A stretch of 64,000 nucleotides of DNA from Leptotrichia sp. oral taxon 498 (GCF_002240055.1 NZ_CP016753.1:1116001-1180000), one strand, 5' to 3'; shown: positions 48,666 through 57,821, counted from the first letter of the stretch. Numbers and translations are program-made. Notes: generated by a model not told the origin, from the sequence alone.

Positions 48666-48883
48666 ATTTTCTATAATTATCAGGCTATGGAAAATATTGC
48701 CTCGAATATTTTTTTAATTGAAGTAGTCATAATTTTTGGATTCGGTTTTATTGTAAGCTAAGTTCAAAATTGTGGCTATTTTTTAGAATATATCCAATTT
48801 ATTGGAATTGATTTAGAATAAATAAAATATAAAATTAGGAAGAATTTTTGTAAATAAAAATTTAAGTAAGTTTGAAAAATTAA

Positions 48884-48912
48884 GTATAAAAAAAATACCC
48901 CCTAAAAGGTAT
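48884..48912 (-). terminator. Terminator of the tRNA operon
   Basis: On the minus strand ATACC (48912-48908) pairs with GGTAT (48899-48895), extended by weak pairs, and is followed by seven T. It lies 34 bp after tRNA-Phe. The stretch 48666-48883 holds nothing I can name. Confidence 0.7.
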
Positions 48913-48945
48913 CATATCTACTTGTATGTTCTTACTAATTAAACA

Positions 48946-49021
48946 TGGTGCCCAGACGCGGAATCGAACCACGGACACAGGGATTTTCAGTCCCTTGCTC
49001 TACCGACTGAGCTATCTGGGC
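48946..49021 (-). tRNA. tRNA-Phe (GAA)
   Basis: This is a 76-nt cloverleaf with acceptor GCCCAGA/TCTGGGC, anticodon GAA and encoded CCA. It is the third gene of a Val-Asp-Phe operon. Confidence 0.96.
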
Positions 49022-49025
49022 TAAA

Positions 49026-49102
49026 TGGCGGAAGTGACGAGACTCGAACTCGCGACATCTTGCGTGACAGGCAAGCACTCTAACCAGCTGAGCTACACCT
49101 CC
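49026..49102 (-). tRNA. tRNA-Asp (GTC)
   Basis: This is a 77-nt cloverleaf with acceptor GGAGGTG/CACTTCC, anticodon GTC, discriminator G and encoded CCA. It lies 4 nt from tRNA-Phe. Confidence 0.96.
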
Positions 49103-49110
49103 AAAAAAAA

Positions 49111-49186
49111 TGGTGGTCACAATTGGGCTCGAACCAATGACCCCCTGCTTGTAAGGCAGGTGCTCTCCCAACTGAGCTATGCGACC
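49111..49186 (-). tRNA. tRNA-Val (TAC)
   Basis: This is a 76-nt cloverleaf with acceptor GGTCGCA/TGTGACC, anticodon TAC, discriminator A and encoded CCA. It is the first gene of the tRNA operon. Confidence 0.96.
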
Positions 49187-49209
49187 ATCACATTATTTAT
49201 TACTTGCTT

Positions 49210-49238
49210 ATTATATCAAATAAAAACTAAAATGTCAA
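49210..49238 (-). promoter_or_regulatory. Promoter of the tRNA operon
   Basis: TTGACA (from 49238 down) and TATAAT (49215-49210) on the minus strand match the consensus with 17-bp spacing, 24 bp before tRNA-Val. Confidence 0.9.
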
Positions 49239-49398
49239 CACTTTTTTTGAAATTTTTATGTAATTAAAAAAAACTTTATTGTATAATTAAGTGCAACAAA
49301 AAAGTAAAAATTATTATAAAGAAAATTTAAAGATTATTTAATATAAAAACTGAGAGTTATAGTTTAAAATTATAAAAAGGAAAAAAGGAGAAATAATA

Positions 49399-49896
49399 AT
49401 GAAAAGAAATAAAAAATTGATTATGACAATTTTATTAGTAATGGGCGTAAGTTATATTGGAAATGCAAGAATAAAAAATAGAAAATTTAAAAATATAGAA
49501 AAAACTTCAGTTGAATTGAAAAATATAAAGAGTAATTCAAAAGAACTAAATAGCCAAGAATATGCAAAAATTTTGGAAAATTTTAGAAAAAAAGCTGATA
49601 AATATCTTGAAACTGGAGATAAAATTCAGCTTGTGGACGATTATATAAATGACATTGAAGATGCTAAAGTTTCTAAAAAGGCATTGAAAGATAATTATGA
49701 TGCTGATAAAGAGACTTTTGGGATTGTTGAAGTGGCAATATTTATGAAAAGCTCGTATTCAGATGGAGAAAACGCTAAAAAATTGACAGATGAAGATTAT
49801 AAAAAAATGCAAGAAAAGTTTGTAAAAACAAATAAATTTAAACAGTTGGAGGGATATGTAGAAATACAGCCAGTACAACCACTACAAAATAAATAA
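49399..49896 (+). CDS. Exported hypothetical protein
   Basis: This is a 165-residue protein with a signal peptide (about 1-23, core IMTILLVMGVSYIGNA). The mature part is helical and charged (YAKILENFRKKADKYLETGD, YINDIEDAKVSKKALKDNYD). No family is recognised. AAGGAG precedes the ATG and a strong terminator follows, so it is a monocistronic gene. A periplasmic role is inferred from the signal peptide only. Confidence 0.65.
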   Translation: MKRNKKLIMTILLVMGVSYIGNARIKNRKFKNIEKTSVELKNIKSNSKELNSQEYAKILENFRKKADKYLETGDKIQLVDDYINDIEDAKVSKKALKDNYDADKETFGIVEVAIFMKSSYSDGENAKKLTDEDYKKMQEKFVKTNKFKQLEGYVEIQPVQPLQNK

Positions 49897-49900
49897 TAAA

Positions 49901-49940
49901 AAAGCTCAGATTAAAGTAAATTATCTGAGTTTTATTTTTT
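49901..49940 (+). terminator. Terminator
   Basis: AGCTCAGAT (49903-49911) pairs with ATCTGAGTT (49923-49931, one G.T pair), followed by TTATTTTTT. Confidence 0.88.
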
Positions 49941-50150
49941 TATAGAAACAATTATATAAAAGATTTTCATTTTTAATAACTTTTCATAATAAAATATTAA
50001 AAAAATATATAATATAATAAATAGTTATGATATAATAAACAAAAGCAAAGTGTAATTCTAAAAATTTATGTAAATTTAATAAAAAAATAGAAAAATTAAT
50101 AAGATAAAAAAATTAAGAGAATAAAAAGATAAAAGGATAAAATAGAAAAA

Positions 50151-51491
50151 ATGGAGTTTAAAGAAAAAAATTTTTTTAAAAAAGGTAAAATTAAAGATAA
50201 TCAAATTGAAGATATGAAAATTGTCACTAAAAATATGAGTTTGAAAAAAATTTCAGAAAGTGAGATATTTTTTGTTCCGCTTTTGCAACATAAGGGAGAG
50301 AGAGCTTTTGAGATTGTGAGAGTTGGTCAAGAAGTTAGAAAATATGAGAAAATAGCACAAGGTTATGGAAGTATTTCGGCAAATGTTCATTCGCCTGTTT
50401 CAGGGAAAGTTATTAGAATTATGAAAAATTTTTTGCCTGATGGAAGCAAAGTTAGAACGATAATTATTGAAAATAATTTTAAGGAAGAGCGAGTAAAACT
50501 TGTAAAAAGAAATATGAGAGAGCTTCAGATGGCAGGAAGTGAAGAAATTTTAAAAATTATTGAAGAGGCTGGAATTGTAGGGCTTGGTGGGGCAGGATTT
50601 CCTACGGCATCTAAATATGATATAAAACTTGAAAAAATTGATACATTTATTATTAATGGAATGGAAAGTGAGCCATATTTGACAGCGGACTATTTGCTTA
50701 TGAAAAATTATGCAAAAGAGATTTGCCGTGGAATTAAAGTGGCTGAGAAAGTTTTAAGACCAAGACATATGGTTATCGCAATCTCAGAAAAAAATAAGGA
50801 GTTAGTCAGTGTTTTTGAGAGAATGGCAAGAGAAGTGAACATAGATTTGCAAATTAAAATTTTGTCAGCTGATTATCCACAAGGAAGTGAAATTTTATTA
50901 ATTGATAAAATTACTGGGAAAAAAATTCAAAAAGGGAAATTGACTATTGAAAGAGGAGTCATTGTGAGTAATGTTGGAACAATTAAGGCAATTTATGACG
51001 CTTTTTTTAATGGAAAACCTTTAATTGAGAGAATTGTCACAATTTCAGGAGAAGAAGTTCCAAATGCTGGAAATTATAAAATTAGAATTGGAACGCCACT
51101 GGTTCACATAGTTGATTCTTTGAATATCACAAAAACAGATAAAATTATTTTTGGCGGACCGATGATGGGAAATAAAGTGAAAGAACCCAGTACGCCAATT
51201 ATTAAAGGAACCTCTGGAGTTATATTTTTAAATGAAGAAAAAATTGAGTCAAAAAATTGTATTTCGTGTGGAAAATGTGTTGAAGTTTGTCCGATGAACT
51301 TAATTCCTTTTGACTTTTCAAAATATTATGAAAAGGTAAGGTATGTTAAAATGTTAAATGCAAATATTTTTAATTGTATTGAGTGCAGTGCTTGTGAATA
51401 TGTTTGTCCATCTAGAGTGCCTTTGATTGAGAGTATTAAAAATGGAAAAGAAATTTTGGTGGAACTTATCAATTTGGAGGTGGAAAGTTAA
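50151..51491 (+). CDS. rnfC: Rnf electron transport complex subunit C
   Basis: RnfC is the NADH-facing subunit of the ion-pumping Rnf complex, which links ferredoxin and NAD. The 446-residue protein has a biotin-like HSPVSGKV segment (residues about 83-90) and the NADH/FMN-binding loop GLGGAGFPTASKYD (about 144-157). An SLBB-like region follows, then two 4Fe-4S clusters (C370-ISCGKCVEVC and C409-IECSACEYVC). All ligands are present. It is followed after 3 bp by rnfD. No rnfG, E, A or B genes follow, unlike a complete rnfCDGEAB operon. Confidence 0.93.
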   Translation: MEFKEKNFFKKGKIKDNQIEDMKIVTKNMSLKKISESEIFFVPLLQHKGERAFEIVRVGQEVRKYEKIAQGYGSISANVHSPVSGKVIRIMKNFLPDGSKVRTIIIENNFKEERVKLVKRNMRELQMAGSEEILKIIEEAGIVGLGGAGFPTASKYDIKLEKIDTFIINGMESEPYLTADYLLMKNYAKEICRGIKVAEKVLRPRHMVIAISEKNKELVSVFERMAREVNIDLQIKILSADYPQGSEILLIDKITGKKIQKGKLTIERGVIVSNVGTIKAIYDAFFNGKPLIERIVTISGEEVPNAGNYKIRIGTPLVHIVDSLNITKTDKIIFGGPMMGNKVKEPSTPIIKGTSGVIFLNEEKIESKNCISCGKCVEVCPMNLIPFDFSKYYEKVRYVKMLNANIFNCIECSACEYVCPSRVPLIESIKNGKEILVELINLEVES

Positions 51492-51494
51492 TTT

Positions 51495-52826
51495 ATGGAT
51501 GAAAAATCTCTGATGGAAGAAATTTTAGGAATACGCTCTAAAAAAGATAGGGGAGAAACTCTCTTATTTGAAGATGAAACTGAGAAAAATCCTAAGTCTA
51601 ACGAAGATAAAAAAAAAGAAGAAAAAGATAATTTAAGAAAAAAAAATAAGAAAAAAGGCAAAGAAAAAGAAATTTTGAAAAAGGAAAAAGAAGAAAAAGA
51701 ACTGTTGGAAAAAGCAAAAAAAATGTTAAAAATCGCATCAGACATAAAATCTAAAAAAAGATTTTTTTCTCCGTTTATTTACGCTAGTGATACTGTGGAA
51801 AAAATAATGATAGATGTTATTTTGGCATTACTTCCAGCTATTTTAGTTTCAATTTTTTTATGCGGAATAAAATCGCTTTTATTAATCTTGATTTCAGTTG
51901 TTTCAACAGTTTTGACAGAAAAAATCATCACAGCAGTTTTTTTAAAAAAAGAAAAAAATTCGATAAAAGATTTTTCGGCGGTAGTCACAGGAATAATATT
52001 TTCTTTGACACTTCCAGTTTTTGTGCCATATTATTTTGCAATTTTTGGCGGAGCGTGTGCTGTCATTTTTGGAAAAATGTTATACGGCGGACTTGGAAAA
52101 AACTTGTACAATCCTGCAGTTGTTGGAAAATTTTTTGTATTAATATTTTTTGAGAAAGTATTTTTAAAATTTAAATTTTCAAATGCAAATTTCCAAATTT
52201 TAAATTTAAAATTATTCGGAAATTTTTTGGATTCATCATTCACAAGATTTTTGGACGGTTTGATTTTAAGTCGGTCAAACTCAATCGGAACTTTTTCTGG
52301 AATGACATTAATTTTCGGGGGAATTTATTTAGTTATAAAAAAAAGAATATCCCCGTCCACTCCTTTGAGCTTTTTTTTGTCGTCAATAATTTTATCATTT
52401 TTTGTCCCTGAAATATCTAAAATTCCAATAGGAGAGATATTGCTAGTTGGAATTTTTATGGTGGCGGATATGCCTACAACTCCTGTTTTTTTGATTGGAA
52501 AAATATATTTTGGAATGATGTTGGCACTTGTATCATCAATACTTTTATCACAAAAAGTTCAAAACGAAGTGCTGTTTTATGCAATAATAATTTTAAATAG
52601 TTTCACTCTGCTTATAAATAAGGTACTAAGACCAGTCACTTTTGGAAAAAATTTAGAAATTGAAGCCATAAAACAGTTTTTACAGTTAATTGTGTTGACA
52701 TTTTTGATTGTAGCTGCAACTATTATTTTGATAAACTTATATAATTTTGGATTATTTAAATATTTGATTTATGGTTATAGCATAATTATGATTATTACTG
52801 CATTTATTTTCTTGAAAAACGATTAA
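51495..52826 (+). CDS. rnfD: Divergent Rnf complex subunit D with an N-terminal extension
   Basis: This is a 443-residue NQR2/RnfD/RnfE-family membrane protein. The first about 90 residues are an unusual, highly charged Lys/Glu coiled-coil-like extension. Membrane helices follow from about residue 100, with GGLGKNLYNPAVVGK (conserved GG.G.N.FNPA) and GGIYLVIKKRI. The (S/T)GAT(P) motif that carries the covalent FMN Thr in RnfD and NqrB is not visible between these blocks. The protein may therefore lack the flavin. It is followed by no further rnf gene. It may work with subunits encoded elsewhere or have taken another role. Confidence 0.85.
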   Translation: MDEKSLMEEILGIRSKKDRGETLLFEDETEKNPKSNEDKKKEEKDNLRKKNKKKGKEKEILKKEKEEKELLEKAKKMLKIASDIKSKKRFFSPFIYASDTVEKIMIDVILALLPAILVSIFLCGIKSLLLILISVVSTVLTEKIITAVFLKKEKNSIKDFSAVVTGIIFSLTLPVFVPYYFAIFGGACAVIFGKMLYGGLGKNLYNPAVVGKFFVLIFFEKVFLKFKFSNANFQILNLKLFGNFLDSSFTRFLDGLILSRSNSIGTFSGMTLIFGGIYLVIKKRISPSTPLSFFLSSIILSFFVPEISKIPIGEILLVGIFMVADMPTTPVFLIGKIYFGMMLALVSSILLSQKVQNEVLFYAIIILNSFTLLINKVLRPVTFGKNLEIEAIKQFLQLIVLTFLIVAATIILINLYNFGLFKYLIYGYSIIMIITAFIFLKND

Positions 52827-52939
52827 TATTATAGTCATAGGAAATTAAAAAAATATATTGATTTAAGAAAATTTATTAAATAGTGGAAATAGGGATATTT
52901 TTAGGATTTGTAAATTAATTTGAGAAACTGTAAAATAAA

Positions 52940-52977
52940 AAAGCTATTCAGAAATAGAAACTATATTCTGAATAACT
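52940..52977 (-). terminator. Terminator
   Basis: TATTCAGAA (52945-52953) pairs with TTCTGAATA (52966-52974), flanked by further A-T pairs. On the minus strand it ends in CTTTTTTATTTT, so it serves the gene at 52985-53221 and may also end rnfCD. Confidence 0.8.
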
Positions 52978-52984
52978 TTCCTTT

Positions 52985-53221
52985 TTAGTCGGCTAAATAC
53001 ACATCGGTTAATTCTAAGTTATGGTAACCTGACCCAGTAAATTCAACTGTCCAATATCCATCATAAAATAATGTTCCAAAGGGATCACCTTTAAAATGAA
53101 ATGTTTTTCCAGTATCAGCACTTACACAAGTGTTTCTTGATGTAACAGAACATCTTTCAACATATCTAGAAAATCCTAAAACTCCAAATAAAAGAAATGC
53201 CGATAAGATAATTTTTTTCAT
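52985..53221 (-). CDS. Small exported hypothetical protein
   Basis: The ATG at 53221 is chosen because GGAG lies upstream and the signal peptide then begins MKKIILSAF. The product has 78 residues: a signal peptide (about 1-18) and a beta-type mature part with two Cys (ERCSVTSRNTCVS) that could form a disulphide, and aromatic residues (GTLFYDGYWTVEF). No family is recognised. Confidence 0.55.
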   Translation of the reverse strand: MKKIILSAFLLFGVLGFSRYVERCSVTSRNTCVSADTGKTFHFKGDPFGTLFYDGYWTVEFTGSGYHNLELTDVYLAD

Positions 53222-53381
53222 AAAAATCAACTCCATTTATTAAAATATATTTTTCACATAATTTGCTATATTATATCCTAAAAAATAAAAAAAAACAATA
53301 GGAAATTTATATTTAATCTTGCTTAAATAAAATTATGTGGTAAACTAATAGTGAAAAAAATTTTGAAAGGGAGTAAAAAAG

Positions 53382-54926
53382 ATGAGAGTGATTATATTTT
53401 ATGGACTTATTATTCTAATTGTTCTTGGACTTGTTTTATCATTGTTTGCTTATGTGAGAGTGCCGAATGATAAAATGGCGTTTATTTCAGGATTTAGAAA
53501 AAGAATGGTTAGCGGAAGACTTGCATTTTATGTGAGAGCTTTTGAGAGAGTCGATTATCTTGATTTGGCAGTATTTTCTGTCGATGTGGATACAAAGCAG
53601 TTTGTGCCTACCAATGATTTTATTAATATAAAAGCTGATGCAATTGTAAAATTGCAGGTGGGAACGGCACAGGAGATAATGCTTATTGCAAGTAAAAATT
53701 TTTTGAATAAAAATCATGAGTATATGAGTAATGCGATAAAAGATGTTCTGGAAGGTAATTTAAGAGAAATTATCGGACAGATGAATTTAAAGGATATGGT
53801 TCAAAATCGAAAAGTTTTTAATCAGAAAGTTGAAGAAAATGTAATTGACGATTTGAGAAAGATGGGACTTGAGCTAAAATCGTTTAATGTACAGTCGTTT
53901 ACTGATGAAAAGGGAGTTATTGATAACTTAGGAATTGAAAATACAACTAAAATTTCAAAAGATGCAAGTATTGCAAAAGCCAATTCAGAAAAGGAAGTTG
54001 CGATTGCGAAAGCACAGGCTTATAAAGAAGCGCAGGATATTGAAATAAAAACTCGGGAAGAAATTGCGGAAAAGCAAAATGCACTGAAAATTAAACAAGC
54101 GGATTTGAAAATAGAAAGTGATACAAAACAAGCTCTTGCAGATATAACTTACGATATTCAAAAAGAAAAAAACCGTAAAGAGTATGAAGAAGTTATAGGA
54201 GATGCAAATTTCACTCAGCAAGATCAAGCAATTCGTGCAAATAAAGCAAAACTTGAAAGTGAAATTAAAATTGATCAGCAAATAAAAGCCGATGCAAAAT
54301 TGTACAATATGACAAAAGACGCTGAAGCAAGATTAGTTGAAGAACAAAGACAAGCAGATGCTGAACTTTATAAACGGCAAAGACAAGCTGAAGGAATAAA
54401 ATTACAGGCTTTGGCAGAGGCAGAGGCAAAGAAAATTCAGGCGGAAGCAGAAGCAAATGCAGTAAAAATTAAAATGTTAGCAGAGGCTGAAGGAATAGAA
54501 GCTAGAGGTAACGCTGAAGCTGGTGCAAAAGAAAAAATGTTGCTTGCAGAAGCTAGAGGTAAAAAAGAAACATTATTAGCAGAAGCAGAAGGACTTGATA
54601 AAAAAGCGGAAGCAATGAAAAAATACGGAGAAGCAGCAGTTGCAGAAATGTACTTTAAAGCACTTCCTGAAGTTGCAAAAAATGTGGCAGCGCCATTAAA
54701 CAATATTGATAAAATAACAATGTACGGAGACGGAAATACAAGCAAATTGATTTCTGACATCACTCAAAGTATCGGAAAAATCAATGATGGAATTTCTGAT
54801 GGAGCAGGCATTGATATAAAATCGCTGCTTGCAGGATTTTTGGGCGGAAAAGTGCTGGATAGTATTAAAAAAGATGATGTCGTTAGAAAAGGAAAAGAAG
54901 GTGAAGAAGAGAACAATAAGGGATAA
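53382..54926 (+). CDS. Flotillin-like SPFH-domain protein
   Basis: This is a 514-residue protein with an N-terminal membrane anchor (about 4-25). An SPFH/Band 7 domain follows (about 30-190; RVPNDKMAFISGFRKRMVSGR, VFSVDVDTKQFVPTNDFI). Next comes a long Ala/Glu/Lys-rich coiled coil (about 200-410, repeated AEAEAK- and QAD-type segments), and a C-terminal oligomerisation region. It is close to the YqiK/FloT type. Flotillins scaffold membrane microdomains. No NfeD-like partner gene is adjacent. It ends at a strong terminator. Confidence 0.9.
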   Translation: MRVIIFYGLIILIVLGLVLSLFAYVRVPNDKMAFISGFRKRMVSGRLAFYVRAFERVDYLDLAVFSVDVDTKQFVPTNDFINIKADAIVKLQVGTAQEIMLIASKNFLNKNHEYMSNAIKDVLEGNLREIIGQMNLKDMVQNRKVFNQKVEENVIDDLRKMGLELKSFNVQSFTDEKGVIDNLGIENTTKISKDASIAKANSEKEVAIAKAQAYKEAQDIEIKTREEIAEKQNALKIKQADLKIESDTKQALADITYDIQKEKNRKEYEEVIGDANFTQQDQAIRANKAKLESEIKIDQQIKADAKLYNMTKDAEARLVEEQRQADAELYKRQRQAEGIKLQALAEAEAKKIQAEAEANAVKIKMLAEAEGIEARGNAEAGAKEKMLLAEARGKKETLLAEAEGLDKKAEAMKKYGEAAVAEMYFKALPEVAKNVAAPLNNIDKITMYGDGNTSKLISDITQSIGKINDGISDGAGIDIKSLLAGFLGGKVLDSIKKDDVVRKGKEGEEENNKG

Positions 54927-54952
54927 TCTTTTTATTAAAAATATTTAAAGAT

Positions 54953-54991
54953 AAAAAAAATCACGATTATTGATTTGATTGTGATTTTTTT
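54953..54991 (+). terminator. Terminator
   Basis: The stem AAAATCACGATTA with TGATTGTGATTTT (about 54957-54988, two G.T pairs) is followed by a T-run. Confidence 0.85.
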
Positions 54992-55025
54992 AGTATAATT
55001 TAAAATTTTGTATGAAATTTAGTTT

Positions 55026-55108
55026 AAAAAAATATTTTGAAAATTGAAATAGCCTCTGTTTTTTGATATAATTTATTCATAAAGTAAAAATTTTAGGAAT
55101 AATCGAGG
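55026..55108 (+). repeat. Duplicated promoter region, copy 1
   Basis: This roughly 80-bp stretch is almost identical to 55588-55671. It contains TTGAAA (55044-55049) and TATAAT (55067-55072) spaced by 17 bp and TTTTAGGAATAATC before the next gene. It drives the gene at 55139. Confidence 0.85.
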
Positions 55109-55138
55109 TTAGAAAAATATAAAAAGGAGAAGTAAAAA

Positions 55139-55564
55139 TTGGATGATAAAAAATTAATGATTTTGGAAGAAAAATTAAAAAATGAGTTGTCAGAAGATAA
55201 AATAAATTATATAAACAAATATAAATTAAAATTAAATGATAAAAGGCAATGGATGACGACTAAAAATAATGTTCCAGAAAGAGTCTATTTTTCGCATAAT
55301 TTTATCTTGAAGAATACGATATTAGAAGTTATTTTTAGAAAATATCAGCTATGTTATGCAAAATTAAAATACTTCAGAGAAAACCTTGATAAATTTTCAT
55401 ATTTTAAATATGATCCAAAATTAGGATTTATTGAAACAGAATTTTGGGATATTGAATTCTTTTGTCATAAAAAATCTGGGAAATATATTGACTTGAGATA
55501 TTTGCAACAAATAACAGAAATAGAGGTATTTTTAGAATTTGTGAACTGGCTTGAAAGTTTATAG
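55139..55564 (+). CDS. Hypothetical protein
   Basis: This is a 141-residue soluble protein starting at a TTG (GGAG 9 nt upstream), since no in-frame ATG stands near the ribosome binding site. It is rich in Lys, Tyr and Phe (FRKYQLCYAKLKYFRENLDK; FIETEFWDIEFFCHKKSG). There is no signal peptide or membrane segment, and no family is recognised. It shares a duplicated promoter with the CorA-type gene downstream, so the two are likely expressed alike. Confidence 0.6.
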   Translation: MDDKKLMILEEKLKNELSEDKINYINKYKLKLNDKRQWMTTKNNVPERVYFSHNFILKNTILEVIFRKYQLCYAKLKYFRENLDKFSYFKYDPKLGFIETEFWDIEFFCHKKSGKYIDLRYLQQITEIEVFLEFVNWLESL

Positions 55565-55587
55565 GATAAAAAAGTCATTTGGATATT

Positions 55588-55671
55588 AAAAAATATTTTG
55601 AAAATTGAAATAGCCTCTGTTTTTTGATATAATTTATTGATTAAAGTAAAAAATTTTAGGAATAATCAAGG
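55588..55671 (+). repeat. Duplicated promoter region, copy 2
   Basis: This is a near-copy of 55026-55108 with TTGAAA (55605-55610) and TATAAT (55628-55633), 17 bp apart, just before the CorA-type gene. Conservation runs from before the -35 element to the start of the leader. Confidence 0.85.
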
Positions 55672-55680
55672 AAGGTTGCT

Positions 55681-56586
55681 ATGATAAAAAGAATAGATAC
55701 AAAAAGTGGGAAAACAATTTCTTACGTATATAATTTGAAAGATGAAGATTATAGAATTGTGTCTGAAAGATTGGAGATGGATGAGGAAAAGATAAAAAAT
55801 GTAATTGATGAAGAAATTTTTACTCCGAGGATCTCAAAATCAGACTGGGAAATTTATAAATTGTATTATCCGACTGTGAAGAAACCTGTGATAGATAAAG
55901 AGGTTACATCTTACGAAATTAATCCAATTGTAATTTGTATGAGGGAGAATAAGGTTGTTATTTTAGATGATGACTATTTTGAAGATTTTTATAATTTTGT
56001 TGAAGAGTATGCTGAATTGAGAGATGATATTCTTGAGGAAAATCGTTTTTTTCTAAATATGCTTCATAAAATTTCTCAAAGTCTTTATAAATATGTGCGA
56101 ATTTTGATTGGAGAACATGACAAGATTGAAACAGTTTTGAGGGAGCAGCAAAGCAATGAAAAATTGATTTCATTATCAGAAGTGGAGCAAGGTTTTTATG
56201 TTTACAATATTGCTATGAGAAACTTGAATTATGTTGTTGAAAATTTGAAAGAGGATGAGCAATTTTCTCAATATGAAGAATATATGACAAGAATTTTGCA
56301 GGAGATAAACTTTACACTTGATTTATCGTCTTCATACTGTGAAATCTGTAAAACAACACGAGAAACATATTCATCATATATTGGCAATAATATGAATATC
56401 ACAATGAAAGTTTTGGCAGCGGCGACAATACTAATTACAGTTCCAAATATGATTTTTGGATTTTACGGAATGAATGTGAAGTTGCCGCTTCAAGATACAG
56501 GATTTTTTGCACTTGGAATAATTTTTGTGATAATGGTGGCTTTGATGGTTGTATTGTGGAAGTATTTGAAAAAGAAAGTTTTGTAA
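55681..56586 (+). CDS. CorA-family divalent cation transporter
   Basis: This is a 301-residue protein with a large cytoplasmic N-terminal domain (1-235). A long helix leads to two membrane helices (about 240-262 and 273-295). The signature YGMNV follows the first helix in MIFGFYGMNVKLP; GMN forms the Mg2+ filter in CorA. Transport of Mg2+, Co2+ or Ni2+ is family knowledge. It has its own promoter, copied from that of the preceding gene. Confidence 0.92.
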   Translation: MIKRIDTKSGKTISYVYNLKDEDYRIVSERLEMDEEKIKNVIDEEIFTPRISKSDWEIYKLYYPTVKKPVIDKEVTSYEINPIVICMRENKVVILDDDYFEDFYNFVEEYAELRDDILEENRFFLNMLHKISQSLYKYVRILIGEHDKIETVLREQQSNEKLISLSEVEQGFYVYNIAMRNLNYVVENLKEDEQFSQYEEYMTRILQEINFTLDLSSSYCEICKTTRETYSSYIGNNMNITMKVLAAATILITVPNMIFGFYGMNVKLPLQDTGFFALGIIFVIMVALMVVLWKYLKKKVL

Positions 56587-56706
56587 AATATAAATGTAGT
56601 ATAAAACAAAAAAAAATTCCCACAATATTAAGATTTGTATTTACTTATTGAAAAAATCTATAATGAAAATCTTATTGTAAGATTAAATAAAGGTTGAAAA
56701 AATAAG

Positions 56707-56748
56707 CTGCACCTAAAATTTTGGACATAAACAAGATTAGAGGTGCAG
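56707..56748. repeat. Inverted repeat, possible IS remnant
   Basis: CTGCACCT (56707-56714) and AGGTGCAG (56741-56748) form a perfect inverted repeat around AAAATTTTGGACATAAAC, a sequence type often seen at insertion sequence ends. There is no transposase and no T-run. The rest of 56587-56902 shows nothing I can name. Confidence 0.4.
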
Positions 56749-56902
56749 TCCAAAGAATAATATTTAGTTTAAATCAAGAATAGTCTATTTAAAAAAATGT
56801 ACATTTAAACTAATAACATATTTTCAAGAAATATTTTAAATTAAATCAAAACAAATAACTTTATCAATCAAAGTATTCTTTTAAGAAAAAGTTTAAATAA
56901 GT

Positions 56903-57646
56903 TTATAATTGTGCTGTTGGGTAAAGCGTGATTTCGTTCATGCTAACTTCTTCTGGCAAATCAATCGCAAATTTTACAGCTTCGGCAACTATTATAGGAT
57001 CTGCTCCAATTGTGTCGTAAAGAAATTCAATTCTTTCCTTAATTGCTTTATTTGTGATACGTGTTGCAAGTTCAGTTCTGAATGCTCCTAAATATAAAGT
57101 TGTTGTACGGACATTCATTTTTTCATTGGCACTTTCTTTTCTTAGTACTTCCATTAGTGCTTTTACACCGTGTTTTGTGGCACAGTATACTCCTGCTCCA
57201 AGATATGTGTTTAGTCCAGCAACAGAAGATGTGCTAATAACATGTCCAGATTTTTGCTTGATAAAATGTGGAAGTACAGCTTCAATACCATTTAAGACAC
57301 CTTTTAAGTTCACATCTATCATTTCATCCCATTCACTATTTTTTAGTTCTGACAATGGTGCGTTTGGCATTAATCCCGCATTATTGAAAATAACATCTAT
57401 TTTTCCGTATTCAGAAATTGCAAAATCAACCAATGCTTTTACTTCCTCTCTTTTTGACACATCTGTCACTTTGTAAGCTGCTTCTCCTCCTTTTTCCTTT
57501 ATTTCAGCAACAGCTTGCTGTAATTTGTCTTCATTTTTTGCAGCAAGTACGACTTTTGCGCCACTTTCTCCTAGTAATTTTGCAGTAGCTTTTCCAATTC
57601 CTGAAGAAGCTCCTGTAACAATAACGACTTTGTTTTTAACAGCCAT
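56903..57646 (-). CDS. Short-chain dehydrogenase/reductase
   Basis: This is a 247-residue SDR of the YdfG-like group, cytosolic. The cofactor loop is VTGASSGIGKAT (10-21), the NNAG motif lies in IFNNAGLMPNAPL, the catalytic Ser is in ISTSSVAGL and the Tyr/Lys in YCATKHGVK. Members oxidise or reduce hydroxy acids and other small alcohols with NADP; the substrate is not clear. It is divergent from a GntR regulator that may control it. Confidence 0.92.
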   Translation of the reverse strand: MAVKNKVVIVTGASSGIGKATAKLLGESGAKVVLAAKNEDKLQQAVAEIKEKGGEAAYKVTDVSKREEVKALVDFAISEYGKIDVIFNNAGLMPNAPLSELKNSEWDEMIDVNLKGVLNGIEAVLPHFIKQKSGHVISTSSVAGLNTYLGAGVYCATKHGVKALMEVLRKESANEKMNVRTTTLYLGAFRTELATRITNKAIKERIEFLYDTIGADPIIVAEAVKFAIDLPEEVSMNEITLYPTAQL

Positions 57647-57689
57647 TTTAAATCATCTCCTTTGAGTAGTTAATTTTTCTTGCAAACTT

Positions 57690-57717
57690 ATTATAACATA
57701 TCTTTTTAAAAAGTCAA
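57690..57717 (-). promoter_or_regulatory. Promoter of the SDR gene
   Basis: On the minus strand TTGACT (57717-57712) and TATAAT (57695-57690) are spaced by 16 bp. The 150-bp region shared with the divergent GntR gene is the likely operator site. Confidence 0.65.
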
Positions 57718-57821
57718 TACATATATATAGATGTTTTGGAAAATAAAAAAGATATATTCTGGTTGTTATTTTAAATAAATTAAAGTATAATATATTAATT
57801 ACTATGGAAAGGTATTGCGAA

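Noticed and set aside
48666-48883. Possible small gene between the Vsr-like gene and the tRNA terminator
   Set aside because: All frames are short and lack a ribosome binding site.
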